A stretch of 64,000 bases of DNA from Durusdinium trenchii. Lineage: Eukaryota; Sar; Dinophyceae; Suessiales; Symbiodiniaceae. Shown piece after piece: positions 56,345 to 64,000 of this stretch (positions are counted from its first letter, which is position 1; the number at the start of each line of letters is the position of its first letter). The translations under genes were made by a program, and so were the position numbers. The notes beneath the pieces are model-generated. The model searched no databases and had not been told where the DNA came from. It saw only the letters and a program-made list of their open reading frames with translations. The DNA lies in assembly GCA_963970005.1 (NCBI GenBank), contig CAXAMN010018890.1:1814399-1878398 (forward strand), given 5' to 3'.

Positions 56345-56535
56345 GCAGCTTGAGGCAGGTGAAGGAAGATGAGGAGTTTCGGAACTCCCATTTCCGGCGG
56401 GGTGTCAATTCGTTTGCGAAGCACCTATGTCAAGAAAAAAAGATGAGCTGCATGTTTTACGCCCCAGCGAGAATTCTTTGCCGGATAGCGTCCTCGCCTG
56501 AGGGATGTGGATCATGCTTGGCAACTGGAGGATGA
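56345..56535 (+). CDS. Terminal host exon candidate
   Basis: After GAATTGCAG the frame reads SLRQVKEDEEFRNSHFRRG and MSCMFYAPARILC, ending GSCLATGG. 63 codons. Confidence 0.4.
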
Positions 56536-56622
56536 GAAGGACGAGGAAGTGCGGCAGGCGGATGATGGGGAGTACACGGGGTCCAACACGCAAAAATCGA
56601 CTACTAGACTACTATATAGAAT

Positions 56623-56641
56623 AATATATATATATATATAG
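56623..56641. repeat. AT microsatellite
   Basis: A run of about nine TA units. Confidence 0.9.
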
Positions 56642-57351
56642 AGTTTGACTAATTCTGTTTAGTAGACAGGAGCTCACGGCCAGACGGTTCAGCATTGACT
56701 AGTAGGGTGTTGGCAGATCAAGTCATGTTTTCTCTCACACGTTCTTTTAATCTATGAGATCTCATTACGCCTCTTCCAGCTTAGCTTTCACCTCACCACA
56801 CATTCCACATGATCAATGTTCCATACTTGTTTCCTCGCCTCCCTGGGCACAAGCTCTCCAGGTTCCTTTGCAGGTTCGCCCAGTTCCCCCCCTGCCCGGA
56901 CTTGATCCAGCGGACTCCCTTCGCCAGGTTCGAGCTTCCAGCCCTGGACTCGTTCACCTGGCACGCTTGGTCTTTGGACTCCCGGACTCGTCGGTCCGGC
57001 CGATTCCGTTCGGTCGAGAACGAAGTCGATGCGTCGGGCGAGAGCGCACGAGGCGTCACGAGCGATTGGAGTGGCGATTGGAAGATCCAGGGTTGGTCTT
57101 TGAAAGCGCTTGTGGGCCTATCGGAATCGTTTTGTCGTGTGATGGTGATCATATAGGCAATATGTTGGGTCTGTCCCATTTCCTGTAACAGTGGTAAACA
57201 GTGATCACTATTTTTGAGCAAGGCCTTGACTAACCATCATCATCCACTGCTACTGGTAATGGGATAGACCCAAGCGATAGGTGTCTAGGTTAACTGCGGC
57301 TACGTGAAATCGCTCGAGCGGGAAGGGTCTCAACTCCCCTCGCACACTTAC
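56642..57351. other. Right flank, ambiguous coding zone
   Basis: 56793-57221 is open on the minus strand (142 codons) and 56809-57156 on the plus strand. Both look protein-like, and I cannot choose. Confidence 0.3.
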
Positions 57352-57517
57352 CGTTTGGAACAGGACGTGCCTTTTTGGCAAACGACCCGGCAGTGTATGA
57401 CATACATAGCACAACAGATGCAAAAGCAACGAGCGCACGACAGAAGAGCTGGGGCACATTAGAGGTGATAGAGAAGATCGTTGGCCACTCCATATCGTGT
57501 CGATTGTAGAAACTCAT
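57352..57517 (-). CDS. First exon of a host gene with membrane segment
   Basis: Minus strand, ATG at 57517: MSFYNRHDMEWPTIFSITS, then a hydrophobic stretch (ALVAFASVVLCMSYTAG) and FAKKARPVPN. It ends at a consensus GTAAGTGTG donor. Likely signal anchor. The rest of the gene was not found. Confidence 0.5.
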
Positions 57518-58177
57518 CGAAACTTTTGTTCACGACTGCCTGACATGCTGATCGTTTGGACAAGGCCGAAGGTATAGTCGGTGCAATCATGAGTTGCAAA
57601 GGGGAATGGCCCAAGTTGGAATTGCTGTGAGTTGCCCACCCAAAATGCCGTTAATTGATGCTAGCAGGGCCGGACATGCGGTGGCCTACAGCGCCACATC
57701 ATCGAGATTCGGTTCCAATTCTGTGCCACGTGGGCCGTTCAGAACGTGGTCCCCACCAATTCGGTGCCAAGCGAGCGGTGCCGTCCGTCGGTTTCAGTCG
57801 GTTTCTTGCAACATCCCGTCGTAGCACGGTGTCCTGGGTGCTTGATGGTCCTTGTTTCCGACTGCAGGCAGCCTCCCCACAGTCGGCAGGCAGGTGGGGG
57901 GCCATGTTCACAGAACTGGGCGCCATGCATCGCTTCACCCAAGGTTGGTCTACTCAAGGTTGGTCGTCACGTGCCACAAAGACAAAGATTTGTAGGCCTC
58001 CTCAATCTAGACCGGTTTTCCAAAGAGAACGGCTTGCCATGGCTTGCCGTCAAAGATCGTGACGTTCGTGGGAGAAAATAATCATGTAAAAAACATACAC
58101 GGTAATCTCTTGTTGTCCAGTTTGTGTTTTGGACTTGATGTATAGTTCTTCTCCCACATACACCACAGGCTGTGCAA
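57518..58177. other. Right flank, nothing firm
   Basis: Several overlapping frames are open on both strands around 57594-58081. Confidence 0.3.
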
Positions 58178-58378
58178 CTACAGATGGTAGTTTACGGAAG
58201 GTGATTGAAATCCTTTTGAGACTGTGGTGAGGTCAAGGACCCCAGCAACAATCCCATCTCGGTAGACCGACCGAGCGTCCCCCATGACCCGAGGCACCTC
58301 TTCGAAGGAGTGCAGCGACCTCTTGGGTGTGAAGGGCGGATGGTCCGCCAGAGGGTCCACCCCCTGCGACTCCCCCAC
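58178..58378 (-). CDS. Terminal host exon candidate
   Basis: The minus frame reads SLHSFEEVPRVMGDARSVY and VAGVLDLTTVSKGFQSP, ending SVNYHL. Well-balanced composition. An overlapping minus frame is also open. Confidence 0.4.
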   Translation of the reverse strand: MGESQGVDPLADHPPFTPKRSLHSFEEVPRVMGDARSVYRDGIVAGVLDLTTVSKGFQSPSVNYHL

Positions 58379-58835
58379 TGGAACCGCTGGACCCTGGTTT
58401 TTGTTCCCCGTTCTGTTGGGATCCTACATCGTGGCGTTCTTTGTTTCAAGATGATGTTCGGTGGCTTTGGCAGAGTAACTTCCTCCAACCCTTTGACTTC
58501 ACACCACCTCTCTGAAAAAGATCTTTGGATTTGGTGTTCACTAGCCTGTAGCCACCTGCAGCCGATCTTCTTTGGCTTGTTATAGCAGGTGGCGCCATCC
58601 GATTCGAGCCATGTGGCGCCTTGTCCTCACCTCGGCCTTGGCCACAGCAGATGTCGCTCTGCGGGGTAGCCGTCTCGTGGCGATATCTAGTTGTGGTGGC
58701 GGGATGTGGATGCCCCCCCTGGGCAGACTGGTCTATTTCCCGAACTGGGTCGAGTCGTTGCCTGGGAGGTCTCCCTTTTTGGAGCTACACAGCTACACTA
58801 CATGTGGGTTGACATCCAAAGCGTCCGTGATCTTC
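58379..58835. other. Right flank, ambiguous
   Basis: A + frame at 58572-58889 follows a GTTATAGCAG acceptor (MPPLGRLVYFPNWVESLPG) but overlaps other open frames. Confidence 0.3.
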
Positions 58836-59183
58836 TCAGTCGACGACGGAGTCCCGTGGTGTTGGGGCATTTTGGGGCTGTTGTCCTAGTCGTGGTGCTT
58901 CTCGATCTATTGGACGGTGAGTACTCTGAGAATTCTGAGAAAGATGTATTATGCGGACAGATGCAAAAGAAAGACACCTGCTCAAGAGCACCATTTCCCT
59001 TTGGACTTGGGAGTGGTGACGATTTGTCAGGCTTTTAACATAGCCCTCCAAGTCCAAAGACCCAGTAAAACCTGGTTTTGTTACCTCCTTGAGTATTGGT
59101 TTTGACCATCCCCAGTAGAATGAGGTCTTTGGACCTTTCGACATCTCATCCACCAGTCCCAGTCCCAGGCGGCGGGCTCCCAA
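58836..59183 (-). CDS. Possible host ORF
   Basis: A minus frame of 115 codons with DEMSKGPKTSFYWGWSKP and GSLDLEGYVKSLTNRHH. No family or splice support. Confidence 0.35.
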   Translation of the reverse strand: MGARRLGLGLVDEMSKGPKTSFYWGWSKPILKEVTKPGFTGSLDLEGYVKSLTNRHHSQVQREMVLLSRCLSFASVRIIHLSQNSQSTHRPIDREAPRLGQQPQNAPTPRDSVVD

Positions 59184-59942
59184 GCTGCACAGGGAAACCC
59201 AACTTCCAACTAGCGCAGACCGCCTGGTGCGGCCAACAAGTGGAACCGGTGGCCTGTTACAAGGAGCACACCAGCCACCTGGTGGAACCGGCTGTGGAGT
59301 GGAGAGCTGGTGGATCCTTAAGGGACTTGGGCTTCAGATGGCTTCACTTGCAAGGGAATTGAAAAGGGGAGCCCATTCCACTGCTATTCTTGACTCCCGA
59401 TAGCTAGGCTGCCAGTTAGGTGCTCAGAATTGCTTCCGGTGCCGCACATGTTTTTTTGGATATCCTTCATGATAATTCCCTCCCGTAAAAACACAGAGTA
59501 GGGCATAGACAGAAGACGGGCAATCATCCCAATGTTCCGAAATTTCATGCATGGTCGCTTTCTTTGGGGGAGGGTCGTGAAATATTCTGGCCAAATCCAT
59601 CCTTTGAGATGCTCTCAGGCCATCCAAGTAGTAGCAGGACAGCTACTAGACGTCTACTAATTTGCCATGTTTTGGATTCGATTATCAGGCATCTAGAATC
59701 GAGAGACATGAAAGCTCATGGCGACATCCATGGCTTGTTTTGAGGACCCGAACACCACCCGTCGTCTAGTTGTCCGATCCTGGAAGTCGCACCCGAAGAA
59801 GAGAACAAGAAATTGAGCACCCATTTGAGTCGTTTGCACGTGTACGTATATAGCAAATGAATGCAGACATGCACTTGGCTGCCTTTATGTATTCGGCTGG
59901 CTTTTCGTGAAGGGCAGTGACTCGCAGTTCTCGTCCTTCCAG
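59184..59942. other. Right flank, nothing firm
   Basis: No defended gene. The 174-codon minus frame at 59766-60290 covers part of it. Confidence 0.3.
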
Positions 59943-60029
59943 ATGCCAATCCCATTTGGGATTGCCACTTGTCTGCCGACGGCTGGTGCACCATTGGCGG
60001 CATTGCTTGCGCATGGCCCGGTGACACCG
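59943..60029 (+). CDS. Host exon candidate
   Basis: Bounded by a CTCGTCCTTCCAG acceptor and a GTAAGCCTG donor. In frame 1 it reads MPIPFGIATCLPTAGAPLA and ALLAHGPVTP. It conflicts with a 174-codon open minus frame over the same DNA (59766-60290), so one of the two is false. Confidence 0.3.
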
Positions 60030-60243
60030 GTAAGCCTGTGCTGCCGCCGCTGCCGCCACCGCGGCCGCCGGTCGTGCCAGGGGAAGCAACGCGCTACTGG
60101 GCAGTGAGAGGCTAATCACAACAAAGAGCGAAGCTGGATTGCTCAGTTGTCTCTGGTGGTAAGAACTTGAACGCGTTGAACGTGCGTTGCAGGTTCGTGG
60201 ATTTATTCTTTTAATGGCTACAGTTTTGTGAGCACCGTTTTGA

Positions 60244-60522
60244 ATGAGCGTGTGTGCATATGCTAGGAAGAACCATTCACTCCATAGCAAGGGTGCTGAA
60301 CCAAAAACAACAACTGATCTTTCTTATGCCATTGTCAGTAACAGAGCGTACCTCAGACGCCAAATCCTTTTCATAAGTGATCTTGGTTTCTCACATGTCA
60401 CGCAACTCGTTGCGTCTCGAGGAGTTGCTGAAATTGCTGCGCGACCGAGCCAAGGCTTTGTAACCTGGAACCTTTACGTCTTCACCTTGGCTGGAAGGAC
60501 TGGGCCCCCTGCAAGGGGGTAG
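60244..60522 (+). CDS. Possible host ORF
   Basis: MSVCAYARKNHSLHSKGAE, then FISDLGFSHVTQLVASRG, ending RTGPPARG (92 codons). The minus strand is partly open too. Confidence 0.35.
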   Translation: MSVCAYARKNHSLHSKGAEPKTTTDLSYAIVSNRAYLRRQILFISDLGFSHVTQLVASRGVAEIAARPSQGFVTWNLYVFTLAGRTGPPARG

Positions 60523-60940
60523 GTGGCCCTTTGATTGGCTTTGGCAGATTGAACAGTTGAGCCAGGCTTTAAATAGAAACCCGGCAAGGCTCGGGAATGC
60601 GGGCAATCCAAGATGATGCTCAGCTGGATTTGAGATTAGTTACCTAGAACACAAGAGGAGCAGATGCCTCCAACCTTGTTGCTTTCACCTTGTCCGAGTC
60701 CAAGGACTCGGAACCGTTTGGCTGTTGGCTGTTGAAGTATACCGTAAGCGTGCCCTTTAGTCGCCTTTAGATGCCTTTAGTAGGCCAATTAAGTGATGGT
60801 GGCTGCCCTGGAAACTCTATAACATTCTATAGCCATCCGACACTGAGGCCCCTTGTCACGTGTTGCTCATTGGGCCCCGCAGCTCTCATAGATTTATACA
60901 ATGTAATCCAACTTCTATCGTCTTCTACCTATCCCCAAAG

Positions 60941-61146
60941 GCAGCACTTGGGCGTGTGGAACTTCCATGTTGGCCAGGATAAATCCCGTGGTGGATGAGC
61001 TCATGCGGATGCAGCCCGAGATCGCAGCCATTCCAGAGATGTGGAGTGAAAAGGACCTGGCCTGGTGGGAAAGACTGCAGACGGGAAAGATAACTTTGTT
61101 CGGAGCTTCTTTGTGCATGTTGTTTGCATGGTCGTCCAGTGTTTGA
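60941..61146 (+). CDS. Terminal host exon with C-terminal hydrophobic tail
   Basis: After a TATCCCCAAAG acceptor the frame reads INPVVDELMRMQPEIAAI, then SEKDLAWWERLQTGKI, then a hydrophobic tail, TLFGASLCMLFAWSSSV, and stop. An internal ATG at 60967 could also start a 59-residue protein. The tail may be a membrane anchor. Unknown family. Confidence 0.5.
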
Positions 61147-61333
61147 GAGACAAGTAGTCAATGTCTTTGATGGTTGAGGCTAAAGTAGCCAAGCACTTGT
61201 GAACCTATGAGAATGCAGAGAGGTTGGCCAGGAATCCAGGAAACCGTTGCTTGTTTTTCTATAGGCACTGCATGCAGCATGCACTGCCACACCAGTGAAA
61301 ACCATGCTCGACCAAGGAGGTCAGCTAGCCTAG

Positions 61334-61594
61334 TCAATGGCATCGCTGTCTCAGACGGTCCATCGCCGGATCGCTGGATTGGGATGGCATCACCGTAGCA
61401 CGGATGAAACCGCCCTGCAACTCCGTGGCAGTCGTTGACCCAAGGTTTGACACAGATTCATCAATAGCACTTGGGATTTGCTCAAATCCCGTCAACTCCC
61501 ACAAAGGAGTGCAATAGTTTCTGGCACCAAAATTGAAAAGGCTCCGCGGAATTTTTTGAAACCCCTCCGGTAGAAACGATGCGAGGCATTTCAT
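61334..61594 (-). CDS. Possible host ORF
   Basis: A minus frame, MKCLASFLPEGFQKIPRSL through MDRLRQRCH (86 codons), with balanced composition. No family recognised. Confidence 0.4.
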   Translation of the reverse strand: MKCLASFLPEGFQKIPRSLFNFGARNYCTPLWELTGFEQIPSAIDESVSNLGSTTATELQGGFIRATVMPSQSSDPAMDRLRQRCH

Positions 61595-61865
61595 ACTTCA
61601 GACATCTTCAGACACTCTTTTGGTTGAGAGATGCTATAGGGTGTTTGTTCAGCTTTTGGTGGACTCTCGTTCTTTGTTGAACTAGCATGGATGGCATGTC
61701 AGATCAGATATTTGAAGCAACAAAAAGCAACCAGTTTGATGTGCAGAAGGGAAAGCTAGCAACTGGGGCATCACAAGATTAGACGAGCCCATGTTGATAG
61801 ATAGCATAATCGTTTGAACGTCTCAAGTTTGTAGAGAATGAATCACATGCGGACCTTTTTAGCAG

Positions 61866-61958
61866 CGATGTGCGGCAGGACGCCATTTTGGCACGTCTCA
61901 ACCAAGTCTCAGGCAACGTGTATGCCTTTGCCACCGGTGGGGCCACTGATGCTTGGTG
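61866..61958 (+). CDS. Internal host exon
   Basis: Bounded by TTTTTAGCAG and a GTGAGTTCT donor. It reads DVRQDAILARLNQVSGNVY and AFATGGATDAW. Both splice sites are consensus. Possibly the same gene as 62385-62510. Confidence 0.5.
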
Positions 61959-62384
61959 GTGAGTTCTACTGGGTGGTGCAAGTTGGTCTGGGTCGACGTT
62001 GGCTTGAAAGGGGCTGATTTCAGTAAACTAAAAGCAAGTAGCTTGGCACATGAGAATTACATTGTTTCGTTGTATTTTAGAGTAAATCTGTAGGCCTGAC
62101 TTGGGTGTTGCAGAAGTCAATGACAAAACATGAAAGCTTGGAATCTTGTAGAACGTGCAGTGCTAGTGTAGAGTACATGTTCAATATGCCCACTCCTGCC
62201 GTACTTGGATAGAACATGATAGAACTTGCAAACGGGACTCGTCGAGGCGTATCCGTATCGGAGGCCCCGGTGCCATATCACCCGACACCGTTCATTTGAA
62301 CATGTGTTGTGCAGTTGTGCAACTGCTATGGGAAGTCTGCTGCGGTTCGGCCCCCGGCCACCGCTTAGTTGGGATTTCTCTCAG

Positions 62385-62510
62385 GTTTTGGCTGTAGCTC
62401 ACCTGACTTCTAATGAGGAGTCTCGCTTTGGGTGCTCAACTTTGCTCGGCGATCGGAAAGTCGGCGATAAGCCAGTGGGCCAAATCACAGGGGCCTGTCC
62501 AATATTATGA
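62385..62510 (+). CDS. Terminal host exon
   Basis: The acceptor GGGATTTCTCTCAG opens VLAVAHLTSNEESRFGCST and GDKPVGQITGACPIL, then stop (41 codons). Unknown family. Confidence 0.5.
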   Translation, partial: VLAVAHLTSNEESRFGCSTLLGDRKVGDKPVGQITGACPIL

Positions 62511-63077
62511 TGCTAGCCTGCTAGCACTGTACATGCAACAAAGCGAAAGAAGGCATGTCACAAAGTGCCGTACACTTTCCATCCAGCTTGAAAAGAGCCC
62601 GCGAACAGACAGATTTACATTCTTAGTTCGCCACCAATGAGCTGCAAACAAAGATGCCGGTAACATGATTAGACATGCATGTATGCGAGAACCTATCCCT
62701 TTTGCTAAGCTAACCAGCCAGCAACACTTGTGAGGCTGCCGCTTGCATGTCCAGCATTGCCAACTTCACAGTTATCAGAAAGAACTGCCAAGTGAACTGT
62801 TGCAAGTATTCACCCAAGTCGCATCAACTTGAGCCCGTGCATGACTACCATGCGCCCACCGAATCTACGCCCTGCCGGTGGCGCTCAGCCATGAAACCAC
62901 CCCATGCACTCTGAAGACAGCCAGTTTCGCAGAGTCCGCCTTCTCAGAGGTTCATAGGACCTTCTTCATTGCAGCGCAGAGTCCGCCAAACCTCCTCCCC
63001 TTCGATCAAACTACATCATGTTACATCCATTTACACTACAGAAGTAAAGTTGGATCAAGTAGTAAGGCCAGGATCCC
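62511..63077. other. Right flank, nothing firm
   Basis: No frame I can defend. Confidence 0.4.
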
Positions 63078-63133
63078 CTAGTAGCGTCCTTGTTCCTAGT
63101 AGCGATGCCAGGAGCCCCTAGTAGCGTCCTCTA
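63078..63133. repeat. CTAGTAGCG minisatellite, inverted relative to 13137-13194
   Basis: CCCCTAGTAGCGTCCTTGTT with further units. Its reverse complement matches the array 50 kb to the left. Confidence 0.75.
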
Positions 63134-63191
63134 CCCACCACCCCGATGCCAGGCCCCACCCTGATGTCTGACCCAGCGTCCTCCCGCCCAG

Positions 63192-63365
63192 GAACAGTTC
63201 AACGACGCTGACATCCTCTTCCGGTCCGACAAATGGGAGCACATCGCCACTGGGACTGGCGAAAGTAGAGTATTCCTTGTGCTTGGTTGGAGGAAGGTTC
63301 CCCCAGTGCCACCTGAGATGGAAATTGATGGAAATGGCGAGGGTTTGGTGGGTCCAGATGTGTAG
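63192..63365 (+). CDS. Terminal host exon
   Basis: After CTCCCGCCCAG a 57-codon frame reads EQFNDADILFRSDKWEHIA, VFLVLGWRKVPPVPPEM and GEGLVGPDV, then stop. Acidic, well-balanced composition. Unknown family. Minus-strand frames over this DNA are Pro/Ser-rich shadows. Confidence 0.55.
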   Translation, partial: EQFNDADILFRSDKWEHIATGTGESRVFLVLGWRKVPPVPPEMEIDGNGEGLVGPDV

Positions 63366-64000
63366 GGTATCTTCCTGCAGACAGATGCAACCAATTAAGT
63401 CACACTTATCCCACAATGGTTGGCTGGGAGTTGAGGCCCCCGCGCCCCAGCCTTTATGCGCACATGGGCCCAGGATAGCAACCTAGTGCCGTTCTCTGCA
63501 GGGCGTGCAGTGAACTGGGCAGTGCTGCGGCGCAAGGCGGATGGATACACCCTCATCGCAGCAGGCCGGGCATCATGGCAGACAGCATGGCAGACAGCAT
63601 GGCCTGGATTAGGAAGATGGATGAAATGGTGGATCTGAGGTCAGGCAAGCAGTAAAATATGTGAACTACGTTGAACTGCATCACACCCGTGCAAAAGAAC
63701 CCTATATATTCCTATATAAATTATATATAGATATGTCGACGTTGTGTGATTGTTTCTTCAATCTGGTCTTTCAGTTGCAGTTCAACACTTCCCGTTAGGT
63801 TGGTGCTGCTTGAAGAAGTGAAAACAATGAGCACACAACATCAACCAACCCCATGAAACCAAAGCAATTTGCCTCTTTCAGCCGCGAAAACACTAGAACT
63901 TGGAACGTTGTATGTATACATTTCTTTATTTGTATTTGTTTAATGTGTTGTAATGCGCACATCGCAACAATAGACCTCCCCTAGTGGATAAAAGGGGGGG
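63366..64000. other. Right end of window, nothing firm
   Basis: A 60-codon + frame (63456-63638) is open but low in complexity (repeated CATGGCAGACAG). AT-rich DNA follows to the end. Confidence 0.35.

Noticed and set aside
59766..60290. 174-codon minus ORF as a firm gene
   Set aside because: It includes an Ala run from GCC repeats and conflicts with a spliced + exon. No evidence separates the two.
61880..61900. CCATTTTGGC resembling part of a dinoflagellate spliced leader
   Set aside because: Only about 10 bases match the leader as I remember it, and they lie inside a good exon on coding grounds.
1..64000. tRNA and rRNA genes
   Set aside because: No cloverleaf-like or rRNA-like stretch was seen on reading; a dedicated scan would be needed to exclude them.

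Overview
The window looks like nuclear DNA of a dinoflagellate, probably Symbiodiniaceae-like. This is an inference: coding sequence is split into short exons with GT/GC-AG introns, gene density is low, microsatellites are common, and several proteins resemble families I remember as recurrent in dinoflagellate genomes. No database search was possible. Exon borders inside the central element are approximate unless stated.

The window has three parts. (1) A left host flank (1-20,579) with many short putative exons, mostly on the + strand, plus microsatellites. (2) A 25.1-kb block (20,584-45,685) that I interpret as one giant DNA transposon. It has perfect 14-bp terminal inverted repeats (CTGGGTGGACGTTT) and is flanked directly by a 4-bp duplication (GTAA). 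(3) A right host flank (45,690-64,000) with putative exons on both strands.

The transposon carries about a dozen genes, all on the + strand and most with introns. From left to right: an unknown multi-exon gene with Pro/Ala- and Trp/Gly-rich linkers; four small unknown genes; a protein kinase with an N-terminal HMG-box-like segment; a cytosine-C5 DNA methyltransferase with one in-frame TGA; a long multi-exon protein ending in a degenerate Rossmann methyltransferase-like domain; a small ORF; a multi-exon transposase-like gene with a BED-type zinc finger; and a last gene ending in a coiled coil. Hairpins and perfect palindromes lie near both ends and in one intergenic region.

The most striking signal is compositional. 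The pentamer TGTCA/TGACA, often chained as CATGTGTCA or GACACATG, saturates exons, introns and intergenic DNA of the block and fades outside the terminal repeats. The block therefore has precise ends, its own transposase, its own DNA methyltransferase, its own kinase and its own sequence tag. The likely cooperation is that the transposase acts on the terminal repeats while the methyltransferase, HMG-kinase and unknown proteins modulate chromatin or silencing of the element. That functional model is inference. The element sits 38 bp (to the duplication) after the predicted stop codon of a candidate host gene.
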